Assembly (NCBI RefSeq): GCF_019947135.1
Contig: NZ_JAGSHT010000016.1
Coordinates: 1-64,000, forward strand
Direction of reading: 5' to 3'
Length of the DNA: 64,000 nt
Source: Occultella gossypii
GTDB lineage: Bacteria; Actinomycetota; Actinomycetes; Actinomycetales; Beutenbergiaceae
Position 1 is the stretch's first letter; each line of letters opens with the position of its first letter. Below, piece by piece: positions 7,380 through 16,089 of the stretch. Position numbers and translations under genes: made by a program. The notes below the pieces were generated by a model. The model ran no database searches. It saw nothing but the letters and a program-made list of their open reading frames with translations, and was not told the origin of the DNA.

Positions 7380-9119
7380 ATGGCCGTCACGGTCGCCGAA
7401 CAACTCGTGAACCAACTCGTGTCCGCTGGGGTGAAACGGATCTACGGGATCGTCGGGGACAGCCTGAACCCGGTGGTCGACGCCGTCCGACGCACCGCCG
7501 GGATCGACTGGGTGTCCGTGCGCCACGAGGAGGTGGCCGCGTTCGCCGCCGCCGCGGAGGCCACGGTGACCGGGGAGCTCACGGCGTGCGCGGGCTCCTG
7601 CGGCCCCGGCAACCTGCACCTGATCAACGGCCTCTACGACGCGAACAGGTCCCGGGTCCCGGTCATCGCGATCGCCTCGCACATCCCGACCAACCAGATC
7701 GGTACGCAGTTCTTCCAGGAGACCCACCCGGACCGACTGTTCACCGAGTGCTCGGTCTACTCCGAGATGATCTCCAGTGCCTCGCAGATGCCACGGATCG
7801 CGAACACCGCGATCGCGCACGCAATCGGCGCGCCCGGCGTCGCGGTGCTGACCCTGCCCGGCGACATCGCGGACGCGGAGGTCTCCGAGACGGCTCCGAC
7901 GGTCTGCGTCACGAGCAGGAGCCCACGGGTCGTGCCGCGCGATGAGGACGTGGCTGCCCTGGCGGACGCCATCAACAGCGCGAAGAAGGTGACGCTCTTC
8001 GTCGGTGCCGGCGCCCGTGACGCCCACGACGAGGTGATCGCGCTGGCGGATGCGGCCGCGGCCCCGATCGGGCACTCCCTGCGCGGCAAGGAGGTCATCC
8101 AGTACGACAACCCGTTCGACGTCGGCATGTCCGGCCTGCTCGGCTACGGTGCCTGCTTCGAGGCGATGAACTCCGCCGACCTGCTGGTCCTCATCGGCAC
8201 CGACTTCCCCTACGACCAGTTCCTGCCCGACGACGTGCGCACCGCCCAGATCGACATCGAGCCGGCCCACCTGGGCCGTCGGACCCGGCTCGACCTGAGC
8301 GTGGTCGGCGACGTCCGCGAGACGATGCTCGCCCTTGCCCCGCTGGTGCGACGCAAGTCGAACCGCCGGTTCCTGACCTCCATGCTCAAGAAGCAGGAGA
8401 CCCTCATGGACAAGGTGGTGGGGGCCTACACGAAGAATGTGGAGCGGACCACCCCGATCCACCCCGAGTACGCGGCAGTACAGCTGGACGAGACCGCGGG
8501 CGAGGACACCGTGTTCACCGTCGACACCGGCATGTGCAACGTGTGGGCGGCGCGCTACCTGACCCCGAACGGCCGCCGCCGGGTGATCGGTTCGTTCCTG
8601 CACGGCTCCATGGCCAACGCGATGCCGCACGCGATCGGGGCGGCGTTCGCCGAACCCGGCCGCGAGGTGGTCGCGATGTGCGGCGACGGTGGCCTGTCCA
8701 TGCTGCTCGGGGACCTGATCACGATCAGGCACTACGACCTGCCGGTGAAGGTCGTCGTGTTCAACAACGCGAGTCTGGGCATGGTGAAGCTGGAGATGCT
8801 CGTCGAGGGACTCCCGGCCGCGTTCACCGACTCGCCCCCGGTGGACTACGCGGCCATCGCGACGGCGATCGGCATCCCGGCCGTCCGGGTGGAGCACCCC
8901 AAGGATCTGCGCAAGGCCCTGGCCGGCGGCTTCGAGCGGTCCGGCCCGGCGCTGATCGACATCGTCACCAACCCGAACGCGCTGTCCATCCCACCGAGCA
9001 TCACCGGCAAGCAGATCAAGGGCTTCGCGACCGCGATGACCAAGGCCGTCCTCGGCGGAGGCGGCGCCGAGGTGATGTCCATGGCCCGGTCGAACCTGCG
9101 GAACATCCCACGCCCCTGA
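7380..9119 (+). CDS. poxB: Thiamine-diphosphate enzyme, pyruvate oxidase/dehydrogenase (quinone) type
   Basis: This is a 579-residue enzyme of the PoxB/acetolactate-synthase superfamily. The N-terminal TPP pyrimidine domain has the activating glutamate in VRHEEVAAFAA and SCGPGN. A central nucleotide-binding domain follows. The C-terminal TPP domain has GDGGLSML and, about 30 residues later, FNNASLGM. The family decarboxylates pyruvate, producing acetate and passing electrons to quinone at the membrane, or makes acetyl phosphate. Length and order fit PoxB (about 570-580 residues). ATG 7380 follows GGAGGGG at eight to ten bases. An in-frame ATG at 7338 has poorer spacing. A related thiamine enzyme (for example a sulfoacetaldehyde-type or oxalyl-type one) cannot be fully excluded. 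Confidence 0.85.
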   Translation: MAVTVAEQLVNQLVSAGVKRIYGIVGDSLNPVVDAVRRTAGIDWVSVRHEEVAAFAAAAEATVTGELTACAGSCGPGNLHLINGLYDANRSRVPVIAIASHIPTNQIGTQFFQETHPDRLFTECSVYSEMISSASQMPRIANTAIAHAIGAPGVAVLTLPGDIADAEVSETAPTVCVTSRSPRVVPRDEDVAALADAINSAKKVTLFVGAGARDAHDEVIALADAAAAPIGHSLRGKEVIQYDNPFDVGMSGLLGYGACFEAMNSADLLVLIGTDFPYDQFLPDDVRTAQIDIEPAHLGRRTRLDLSVVGDVRETMLALAPLVRRKSNRRFLTSMLKKQETLMDKVVGAYTKNVERTTPIHPEYAAVQLDETAGEDTVFTVDTGMCNVWAARYLTPNGRRRVIGSFLHGSMANAMPHAIGAAFAEPGREVVAMCGDGGLSMLLGDLITIRHYDLPVKVVVFNNASLGMVKLEMLVEGLPAAFTDSPPVDYAAIATAIGIPAVRVEHPKDLRKALAGGFERSGPALIDIVTNPNALSIPPSITGKQIKGFATAMTKAVLGGGGAEVMSMARSNLRNIPRP

Positions 9120-9185
9120 CCACCGCTGGAGTGCGGCCCGCCAACCGGATCGAGGCGAGGGTCCGTGGTCAGCCGGACCGGTGCG

Positions 9186-10520
9186 CTACGCCTGCCGAAC
9201 CGGCAGGCGAGAGGCCACCGGCTCCGGTCGTGAGCCGCGCCGGCCCACCGAGGACTGCACCTGACCGGCCCTCGGCCCGACCTGCAGCACCCCGCGCCGT
9301 TCGGCGCCACGGACCCGGCCACGGACGGAGAACAGGTCGCCCACGACGGCGAGCGCCCGCCGTCGGGACGGCATGAAGCGCAGGAAGAACACCATCCGCA
9401 ACACCCAGGCCAAGGCACCGGTGAACGGGATCCCGTAGAGCTCGCTGATCGAGCGGCCGAGCCCGAAGGATGCCGCGCGGCCGAGCCCGCGATAGGTGAA
9501 CGGCCGCCGCGCCCGGCCTGCGTAGCCCGGCAGCCCGAGCTCGGTGTGCAGGTACGCGGCCACGTTCGCGCCCGCGTGCGCGCCGGCCTTGATCGCCCAG
9601 AGCGCGTTCGCGGGGACGGGCTCGCGGGTGCCCGGGCGGACCACCCGGGCGGCGTCCCCCGCCGCCCAGATCCCCGTGCTCACGGACAGGTCCGGCCCGG
9701 TGGCGAGCCGCCCACGCTCGTCCCGGAACTCCTCGAGACCGGGCACAGGCACCGGAGCCTGCCCGACCGTGGCGATGACCGTCCCCGCGCGCAGGTAGGT
9801 GCCGTCGGCCAGGCGCGCGCCGCCGTCGTCGACGGCGGCCACCCGCGCCCCCGTGCGCACCGCGACCCCGAGCCGGATCAGCTCGACGCGGGCGCGGGCG
9901 CGGAGCCGGGGTTGGTCGTCGAGCTCGGGCAGCAGCCGTGGCCCGGAGTGGACCAGGGTGACCTGCAGATCGCCGGCGCCGCGGTCGGCGGCGGCCGCGG
10001 CGAGCTCCACGCCGGCCAGGCCGCCCCCGACCACGAGGATCCGCCGGTCCGCGCTGCCGGGTGGTGCGTCGACGGCCGCCGCGACGCGGTCCGCGAGGGC
10101 CCGGATGTCCCCCGGGCCGCGCAGCGTGCGCCCGTGGTGGGCCATCCCCGGAACCCGGCCAACGGGCTCGCGCCCACCGGTACCCACCACGAGCGCCGTG
10201 TAGGAGAGATCGGAGCGGACGCCGTCGTCGACGCGTTCGATCTCGACGAGGCGCTGCCGTGCTTCGATGTGCACCGCTCGCGCGGACAGGATCCGCGCGT
10301 GCGGCATGACCTCGGCCAGCGGCGTCCGGGTGCGCGCGAACGGCAGGATCCCCGCGATCACCTCGCCGGTGAAGCCATGGAAGCTGTGCGCGTCGTCGGG
10401 GCTGACCACGACGATCTCGACCCGGCCGCTGCGGACCTGGCCGCCGAGCCGGCGCATCAGGGCGCGGTAGGCGAACAGGGTCACGTAGCCACCGCCGAGA
10501 AGCACCACCCGGGCGTTCAT
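9186..10520 (-). CDS. FAD/NAD(P)-binding oxidoreductase, type II NADH dehydrogenase-like
   Basis: This 444-residue two-dinucleotide-fold flavoprotein has FAD-binding VVLLGGGYVTL at the N-terminus, NADH-binding ILVVGGGLAGVELAAA in the middle, ATVGQAPVP, and the second FAD contact GIWAAGDAA. A C-terminal helical stretch with several arginines (MVFFLRFMPSRRRALAV) resembles the membrane-binding part of NDH-2. Type II enzymes pass electrons from NADH to quinone without pumping protons. Its start overlaps the stop of the upstream reductase gene (ATGA), so the two are translationally coupled. The last ~40 residues are arginine-rich and low in complexity. Confidence 0.75.
   Translation of the reverse strand: MNARVVLLGGGYVTLFAYRALMRRLGGQVRSGRVEIVVVSPDDAHSFHGFTGEVIAGILPFARTRTPLAEVMPHARILSARAVHIEARQRLVEIERVDDGVRSDLSYTALVVGTGGREPVGRVPGMAHHGRTLRGPGDIRALADRVAAAVDAPPGSADRRILVVGGGLAGVELAAAAADRGAGDLQVTLVHSGPRLLPELDDQPRLRARARVELIRLGVAVRTGARVAAVDDGGARLADGTYLRAGTVIATVGQAPVPVPGLEEFRDERGRLATGPDLSVSTGIWAAGDAARVVRPGTREPVPANALWAIKAGAHAGANVAAYLHTELGLPGYAGRARRPFTYRGLGRAASFGLGRSISELYGIPFTGALAWVLRMVFFLRFMPSRRRALAVVGDLFSVRGRVRGAERRGVLQVGPRAGQVQSSVGRRGSRPEPVASRLPVRQA
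9189..9209. terminator. Hairpin between convergent genes
   Basis: CGCCTGCCG (9189-9197) pairs perfectly with CGGCAGGCG (9201-9209) around a three-base loop. It covers the last codons of the flavoprotein gene and lies 70 bp past the poxB stop, so it could end transcription from either side. Confidence 0.5.
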
Positions 10521-11569
10521 GCCGCCACCTTCGTTCCGGTCGCGGCCAGGGGTCTGCCGAAGGAGGTGGGGACGGCGGGGGTGAAGCCGAGGTGGGCCAG
10601 GTCCGCGGCGAGGGCCCGGGTGTGGGCGACCTGCTCGAGCGTCGGCACGCCGAGGCAGAAGTGCCCGGTGTGACCGGTCAGGGACAGCAGCGCGGTCTCG
10701 GCGAAGCAGGCGTACGCGCGGCCGTTCGGCAACCCGATGTCCCCGCCGGTCAGGCGCAGGCTGGGGATGCTCACGATCCCGCCGTCGACGATGGTCACGT
10801 CCGGGCGGGCGACAAGGAGGTCGGGTGCGGTGTTGCGTGGTTGCGTGGCGTCCAGGACGACGGCGCCCGGTGCCAGGTGCTCGGGCCGCACCAGTGCGTC
10901 GGCGGAGGCAGTGAGCAGGATGATCAGGTCCGCGTCGGCCAGGCCGGTCAGGTCCGTGCCGATCGAGGTCGGCACCCGTCCGCCGATCCGGTCCGCGAGC
11001 GCCTCGAGCCGGGGGCGGGACCGGGCGATGAGGCTGAGGTGGTCGACCGCGGCGTCCGCGGCGAGGAGTTCGCTGACCGCGCTGCCGACGCTGCCGCTCG
11101 CCCCGACCACCGCCACGCGCCGGCCGGGTGCGCCGGGTCGGTCGTCCAGGAGTTGGCGGGCCTGGGTGTCCACGATGGCGGCGGTGAAGGCGTTGCCGTT
11201 GGTGACGCCGACGTCGGCGCGCCCGGACAGGCTCGACCCGCCGCGGGTCACGGTCGCGGTGAGCGCCCCGAGGCCCACTATGTCGGCACCGGTGCGGGCG
11301 GCCACGTCGACGGCCCGGTGCACCCGGGCGCGGCCCGCGACGGGCTCTTCGAGCAGGTGCCGCGCGCCGTAGGGCACCATCACGATGCGCCCCACCCGCC
11401 GGCTGTCGATCTGGACCCCGGCCATCGTGAACGGCCGTAGCGGCAGCCGGCGCAGTGCCAGGTCGTAGTAGCGCTCCGGCACGCGGGCCAGCGGCGCCCA
11501 GATCAGGCCCATGTCCGGGGCGAGGCGGGTGCGCGGGTGGACGAGGAAGGCGAAGGAGGCGTCACTCAT
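10517..11569 (-). CDS. Acyl-ACP/acyl-CoA reductase homologue (AAR-like)
   Basis: This 350-residue protein matches the plan of cyanobacterial long-chain acyl-ACP reductase. It has IVGLGALTATV (AAR has ITALGG-type), VTNGNAFTAAIV (AAR has TTGNTHTAYVI), the NADPH fold VAVVGASGSVGSAV, and YACFAETALLSL. The last places a cysteine (Cys288) where AAR has its acyl-accepting catalytic cysteine. AAR converts acyl-ACP or acyl-CoA to fatty aldehydes using NADPH. No aldehyde-deformylating oxygenase is visible, so the aldehyde (if made) would go elsewhere. I chose ATG 11569 because the upstream frame enters repeat DNA. The product is coupled to the flavoprotein gene downstream. Confidence 0.65.
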   Translation of the reverse strand: MSDASFAFLVHPRTRLAPDMGLIWAPLARVPERYYDLALRRLPLRPFTMAGVQIDSRRVGRIVMVPYGARHLLEEPVAGRARVHRAVDVAARTGADIVGLGALTATVTRGGSSLSGRADVGVTNGNAFTAAIVDTQARQLLDDRPGAPGRRVAVVGASGSVGSAVSELLAADAAVDHLSLIARSRPRLEALADRIGGRVPTSIGTDLTGLADADLIILLTASADALVRPEHLAPGAVVLDATQPRNTAPDLLVARPDVTIVDGGIVSIPSLRLTGGDIGLPNGRAYACFAETALLSLTGHTGHFCLGVPTLEQVAHTRALAADLAHLGFTPAVPTSFGRPLAATGTKVAA

Positions 11570-11650
11570 CGACGTCGGTCCTCTCGGGGAGTCGGGGGAT
11601 CCGGTGGGGGCCGGGTAGCAGGAAGAGGCACGGCCGGGCCCCGTTGATAC

Positions 11651-11859
11651 GCGATCGCCCGTGCCGGCACCCTCGGCGCGATCGCCCGTGCCGGCACCCC
11701 CGGGACTCCACCGACGCGAACTGTCGATGGAACCCCGCGCCACCCGCAACTCGGGTCAGTGGAACCAGGTCGGGGCCGGCACCCCCGGGACTCCGCTGAC
11801 GCGAACCGTCGATGGAACCCCGCGCCACCCGCAACTCGGGTCAGCGGAACCAGGTCGGG
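11651..11859. repeat. Tandem intergenic repeats (27-bp period, then 85-bp period)
   Basis: A 22-bp sequence beginning GCGATCGCCCGTGCCGGCAC occurs at 11651 and again at 11678. It is followed by two near-identical 85-bp units (11690-11774 and 11775-11859), each starting GCCGGCACCCCCGGGACTCC. The units differ at only a few positions. They lie just upstream of the reductase gene and encode no convincing protein. Function unknown. Confidence 0.85.
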
Positions 11860-12009
11860 GCCGGCGCGATCGCCGTGCCCGAGCCTCGCCGACTCGCCTC
11901 GCGCCGCCCTCAGCGACCTCTCAGGATCCGCCCAGGACCGGGCCAGCCGGCGTCCCCACACTCACCGTCGAGCGCTCCAGGCGCACCGATCACGAGAAGG
12001 CGAGCGACC

Positions 12010-12177
12010 ATGTTCAACCGGCGGCGAAGCACGATCCTGGGTCCCCTACGGCGAACCACCCGGTCGAGACGACCGGGTTCGGGGCCGACGGCGATCCGGG
12101 TGGAGGGTCATCCGGCGGCGAATCCGGGGACGGCCCCGGGGACGGACGAGGTGACCGCCACCGAGCAGGAGGAGTGA
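12010..12177 (+). CDS. Possible small basic protein
   Basis: This is a 55-codon ORF starting MFNRRRSTILG and ending TATEQEE, with GAGAAGG about ten bases before the ATG. The first third is arginine-rich and the end acidic. It is the only coding candidate in a stretch of about 700 bp without recognised genes (11570-12287). The rest of that stretch holds the repeats and no further structure I can support. The ORF could be chance. Confidence 0.3.
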   Translation: MFNRRRSTILGPLRRTTRSRRPGSGPTAIRVEGHPAANPGTAPGTDEVTATEQEE

Positions 12178-12287
12178 CTCGGCGCGGGCGGCCCGATCAC
12201 GGAGCCCGGCCGCGGTCAGCGGGGACGTCTCGGGTGGCTACGTCTCGACCCCTCACGATCGGGAACCGACCCGGCTGCCCGAACGGC

Positions 12288-13970
12288 TCAGCCGGCGCCG
12301 GGCTCCAACCCCCAGGGCGAGGTCCAGTCCACCTCGAGGTCCCCGTCGGCGGTGCGCCAGCGCCGCGGGGCGGTGGTGCTCAGCCAGTCCAGCGGCTCGA
12401 TGCCGCCGCTCTCGCCGCCGTCGAGGGCCAGACGTAGGGCCGCGCGCAGGTCCGCGTCCACCGCGTCGGTCCGGGTGGCCGGGTCGATGGAGCAGAACAG
12501 CGCGGTGCCGGACCGGGCGATCAGGTTCAGGAACACCCGGTTGTGCTCCCACGGCGTCTGCGGCGTGGACGGCACGCAGTCCGCGTCGGCCGTGAAGAAC
12601 CGCCCGTGCTGCGGCATCCGGAACGCGAGGGTGTTCACGCCCATCCGCCGGGTCCGCTCCCAGTCGTGACCGGACGTGTCGTCCCCGGTGCGGTGCACGT
12701 CCTCCAGCCCGGCGGCCAGGTGCCCGACCGTGTTGCAGCCGATCACCACCATGTCACCGGCCGCCTCCCGGATCCGGCGGTAGAAGGCCACCAGCACCTC
12801 GGCGGTGGTGCGGCTCGAGTCGGCCAGGCGCCGCCCTGGGTCGGTCAGGCTCGCGCCCATCGCCGGGCCGAACCGGCCGAACGTGTCATAGGTCGAGAAG
12901 TCGTGCTTGACGAGTTCGTAGCCCCAGTCGCGAAAACGCGCGAAGTCCTCGTCGATGCCGGCCAGCACGTCCGACGCCGACGGGTCGAGCGCCCACTCCC
13001 CTGGGCCACCCGGTCCGAGAGCGGTGTGCACGGGCTCGGCGCCGCGCTCGAGCAGGGGCCGGGTCCACAGGCCCGGGCGCGCGCCGATCTCGGTGATCCG
13101 GGCCGCCGTCGCCGCCATGTCGTCGAAGACACCCGGCAACCCGGCGTCCCACGGTCCGCCCGGTGCCACCCCGCCCGGGCTCCAGCCGGCGTCGATGACG
13201 CTGAACGGCCGGACCGGGTGCCCGTCCGCAAGTTCGACGACGGTGCGGGCGTCGGTCAGCACGGCCGCCTCGTCGAAGTCGGTGCCGTAGGCGTAGTACC
13301 AGTTGTTCGCACCGACAACCGGCCCGACGGCGGAGCTCGCCCGGGTCAGTCGGCTCGCCATCTTGGCCACGGCGAGGTTGGCGGCTCGCCACGGCGAGCC
13401 GGTGGTGTCGGTGCCCGGGCCGTTCGCGTCCGGCCCACCGAACCTCCGTACCGTCGCCGCCTCGAGGGTGCGGCCGGCGAGGGTCGTCGGCCCGCCGCCG
13501 CTGCGGGCGTCCAGCCAGAGCGTGAACCCGCTCTCGTCCACCGACCAGGAACAGAACGCGCCGGCGGCGACGTCAACGCCGAAGCCGGTGGTCACGCCGT
13601 CGTGCGGGGTGTGCGCGAGCCAGTACCAGGGCAGCAGCCGCTCGCTCTGATGATGCCGCCACTGCAGGTCGCCGTAGCCGCGCTCCCAGGCGTCCCCGAG
13701 GATCAGGGCGTCCTCCGCGAGCGCGTACGACCAGCGCACCGCCACCCGGGAGACGGTGGTGGCCGAGTCGACGGTGACCTTGGCGGCACCACCGCCGTCC
13801 TCCGTCAGTGTGACCTCGACGCCGCCGGCCGCCCAGCGGTCGGGTCCCGCCGGGCAAGCGGCCGTGAGCGGTTCACCGGGCAGGCGTTGGACGAACACGG
13901 CGACCGGCTCGGCAGGGTGCGGGAGCGGAAGGACTCGGTGGGTGGCGGACGGACGCGGATCGGCGGTCAT
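12288..13970 (-). CDS. GH36-like alpha-galactosidase (melibiase family)
   Basis: This 560-residue glycoside hydrolase has a beta-rich N-terminal ~200 residues followed by the barrel. The nucleophile motif is VKHDFST (Asp357), as in clan GH-D enzymes. Late motifs around DADCVPSTPQTPWEHNR likely contain the acid/base. The enzyme would release alpha-linked galactose or a related sugar from an imported or surface oligosaccharide. No signal peptide is seen, so it acts in the cytoplasm. It is the last gene of the permease/binding-protein operon, 46 bp after the previous gene. The ATG at 13970 was chosen because the frame beyond it overlaps the upstream gene. Specificity may differ from galactose. 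Confidence 0.75.
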   Translation of the reverse strand: MTADPRPSATHRVLPLPHPAEPVAVFVQRLPGEPLTAACPAGPDRWAAGGVEVTLTEDGGGAAKVTVDSATTVSRVAVRWSYALAEDALILGDAWERGYGDLQWRHHQSERLLPWYWLAHTPHDGVTTGFGVDVAAGAFCSWSVDESGFTLWLDARSGGGPTTLAGRTLEAATVRRFGGPDANGPGTDTTGSPWRAANLAVAKMASRLTRASSAVGPVVGANNWYYAYGTDFDEAAVLTDARTVVELADGHPVRPFSVIDAGWSPGGVAPGGPWDAGLPGVFDDMAATAARITEIGARPGLWTRPLLERGAEPVHTALGPGGPGEWALDPSASDVLAGIDEDFARFRDWGYELVKHDFSTYDTFGRFGPAMGASLTDPGRRLADSSRTTAEVLVAFYRRIREAAGDMVVIGCNTVGHLAAGLEDVHRTGDDTSGHDWERTRRMGVNTLAFRMPQHGRFFTADADCVPSTPQTPWEHNRVFLNLIARSGTALFCSIDPATRTDAVDADLRAALRLALDGGESGGIEPLDWLSTTAPRRWRTADGDLEVDWTSPWGLEPGAG

Positions 13971-14016
13971 TCGGATGGCTCCAGGTGAGTCGGCACATGC
14001 ATGGGCAGCGATCGGA

Positions 14017-16089
14017 TCAAGGGTCCGACACGGGGTTCGGCGGCTCATCCTGAGGGCCGAGGTCGATGGTGAGGCCAAGGTCGCCGTCGTCCAGTCTCCA
14101 GTGACGCGCCCCCGCTGGCACCTCACCGAACGGCGAACGGTAGCGAGGGTGGCCGGACACCTCGACGATCCGGCCGTCGACCCACAGCGGTTCGTCCCAC
14201 CCGACGGCGAGCGTTCGGGCGGGCACCACGGCCCCACTGCGTCCGGCCCGGGAGGGCCGGTGCACCCGCACGAACAACCCGTCGACGTCGATCATGGTGG
14301 CGGCAACGTCCGCGGTGAACTCGGCGAAGCCGGCCCGGTGGGTCGTACCGTCGCCGACCAGGCACACCCAGGCCGCGTCCGGTGCCCGGGCGCGCAGTTC
14401 CTCGCCGTCGATCTCGTCCGCGCCCGTCGAGCACCACAGCGCCAGGTAGCCGTCCTCGAACCGGGCCACCCACCAGGGCCCGACCCGGATGACCTCGTCG
14501 AACTCGGCGCGGGGTAGGTAGGCATGCGAGAACGGCAACGCCCCCTCGGGTGGGATCCGGTGCAGACTCATCACCACGTCGTCGTGCAGGACGGCCTTCG
14601 GCAACACCCCGTTGCCGGCCCAGAAGTTCGGACGGGACGTCTCATCGGTACTGCCGGGGTGAGTGCTGAACGCGACCGCACGGGGACCGAGGGTGGCCTG
14701 CCAGATGTGCTGCTGGTACCCGGGTGACCCCGGCCGGTAGGCCTGCGCACAGCTGAGCATTGCGCCCGGCGAGCGGTAGGTCGCGATGTCGACGGCGGAG
14801 AGCGCGTGCCGGTCCCGGTGAGGGTCCACGATCTGGCCGTGGGCGGCGATCTGGTCGGCGTACTCGCGCTCGTAGTCCGCCGGATCGGAGTCCAGGCCCA
14901 GGCCGTAGCGGTCCATCAGCCGGCGGGTGAGGGGCAGCACGAGGGGGTGGCCGAACTCCTGCATGGACCAGTAGGCATGACCGTCGAGCTCGGAGGTGTA
15001 GCCGAGGCCGAGCTCGGGCGCGTGGGCCACGTCGAAGCTCTGCCGCTCATGCACGGTGAACGGTGCGGGGCGGCCGGCGTGTAGTCGCTCTATCAACCGC
15101 GGCGGACGGTAGCCGCCCGAGGCCATGGCCAGCGCCCCGACGGAGGTCACGTCCGCGGGTGCGCCACTTCCGAACAGGAGCCAGCTGAGCGTGGCGGTGC
15201 CGGAGCGCGCACCGTCCCGCAGGCCGGGCGCGTAGGCGCGGCCATGGGTCGAGCCGAGCACACCGCGGTGGGAGTGGCTGGCCAGCTCGACGCAGAGCAC
15301 GTCCAGCAGCGCCCCCGCCCGGCGGCGCAGGCTCCCGTCCGCGGCCAGGTCGTGCAGGTTCGCCAGGGCGAGCACGTCGTGTTCCACGTAGGTGTTCGAG
15401 AGCCACTCACTCCATCCGGTCCGCTCGCGCAGGTCGAGCCACCGCTCGACCAGGCCCGTGGCCCGGGCCGCGCTGTCCCGGCCGGTGCCGGCGGCTGCGG
15501 TGAACGTCTCGTCACCGAAGGCCTCCGAGGCGAGGAGCTCGCAGGAGTGGAACAGGATCTGGTGGTTCTCGGTGTGGAAGCACATGCCCCGACCGCCCGG
15601 CTGATCCCACCAGTAGGTGAAGTCCAGTACCGCGCGGGTCAGTGCGGTCCGCTCGGCGAGGCTCAGCCCGGGGCGCTGACGATCCAGCGCGAGGAGTCGC
15701 AGGATGCCGGACAACGTGAAGTCCGCACAATCCCGGCGTGCCTCGAGGAAGCCCACTGCCTCCGCGATGGCCGGGTCGACGCCGGCCGCACCACCCCGCT
15801 CTACGCCGGCCGCACCACCCCGCTCGACACCGGCCGCACCACCCGGCTCGCCGGCCGCACCACCCGGCTCGCCGGCCCGCCGTCCTAGCCGCAGCCGGGC
15901 CACCCGGGTCATGATCGCGGTCAGCCCACGCGCGCCGCCGGCAGCCGCGGCGAGCCGGAGGAGCTCGTCACGACGCTCGTCGTATCCGTCCGGCACGGCA
16001 CGGCCCGCGGCGTCCGCGGTGGGCACGGCATCCTTCGCGGCCGACGTCCCCCCACCCTCGACCGCGCCGGGCCGTGCCCCGACGGTCAT
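14017..16089 (-). CDS. Unrecognised large enzyme-like protein in glycan operon
   Basis: This is a 690-residue protein I do not recognise. It has an alpha-helical first half with aromatic and His/Asn-rich motifs (WWDQPGGRG, CFHTENHQILFHSCELL, NTYVEHDVLAL, SHRGVLGSTHGRAY). Its second half is beta-rich. This layout recalls the alpha/alpha-toroid plus beta-sandwich of polysaccharide lyases and some glycoside hydrolases. The N-terminal 50 residues and a Gly/Glu/Ala repeat (residues ~72-104) are low in complexity. There is no signal peptide. Its start overlaps the binding-protein stop by four bases (ATGA), so it belongs to the uptake operon and probably acts on the imported glycan. Confidence 0.6.
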   Translation of the reverse strand: MTVGARPGAVEGGGTSAAKDAVPTADAAGRAVPDGYDERRDELLRLAAAAGGARGLTAIMTRVARLRLGRRAGEPGGAAGEPGGAAGVERGGAAGVERGGAAGVDPAIAEAVGFLEARRDCADFTLSGILRLLALDRQRPGLSLAERTALTRAVLDFTYWWDQPGGRGMCFHTENHQILFHSCELLASEAFGDETFTAAAGTGRDSAARATGLVERWLDLRERTGWSEWLSNTYVEHDVLALANLHDLAADGSLRRRAGALLDVLCVELASHSHRGVLGSTHGRAYAPGLRDGARSGTATLSWLLFGSGAPADVTSVGALAMASGGYRPPRLIERLHAGRPAPFTVHERQSFDVAHAPELGLGYTSELDGHAYWSMQEFGHPLVLPLTRRLMDRYGLGLDSDPADYEREYADQIAAHGQIVDPHRDRHALSAVDIATYRSPGAMLSCAQAYRPGSPGYQQHIWQATLGPRAVAFSTHPGSTDETSRPNFWAGNGVLPKAVLHDDVVMSLHRIPPEGALPFSHAYLPRAEFDEVIRVGPWWVARFEDGYLALWCSTGADEIDGEELRARAPDAAWVCLVGDGTTHRAGFAEFTADVAATMIDVDGLFVRVHRPSRAGRSGAVVPARTLAVGWDEPLWVDGRIVEVSGHPRYRSPFGEVPAGARHWRLDDGDLGLTIDLGPQDEPPNPVSDP
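15781..15876 (-). repeat. In-frame tandem repeat in the toroid-like protein gene
   Basis: About four copies of a 21-24 bp unit beginning GCCGGCCGCACCACC start at 15781, 15805, 15829 and 15850, with a partial fifth at 15871. They encode short A-G-V/E-x-R-G-G-A repeats in a flexible linker. Confidence 0.8.

Noticed and set aside
7128-8897. 589-residue open frame opposite poxB
   Set aside because: It has no recognisable domains and runs across an intergenic boundary; poxB on the other strand has full family motifs.
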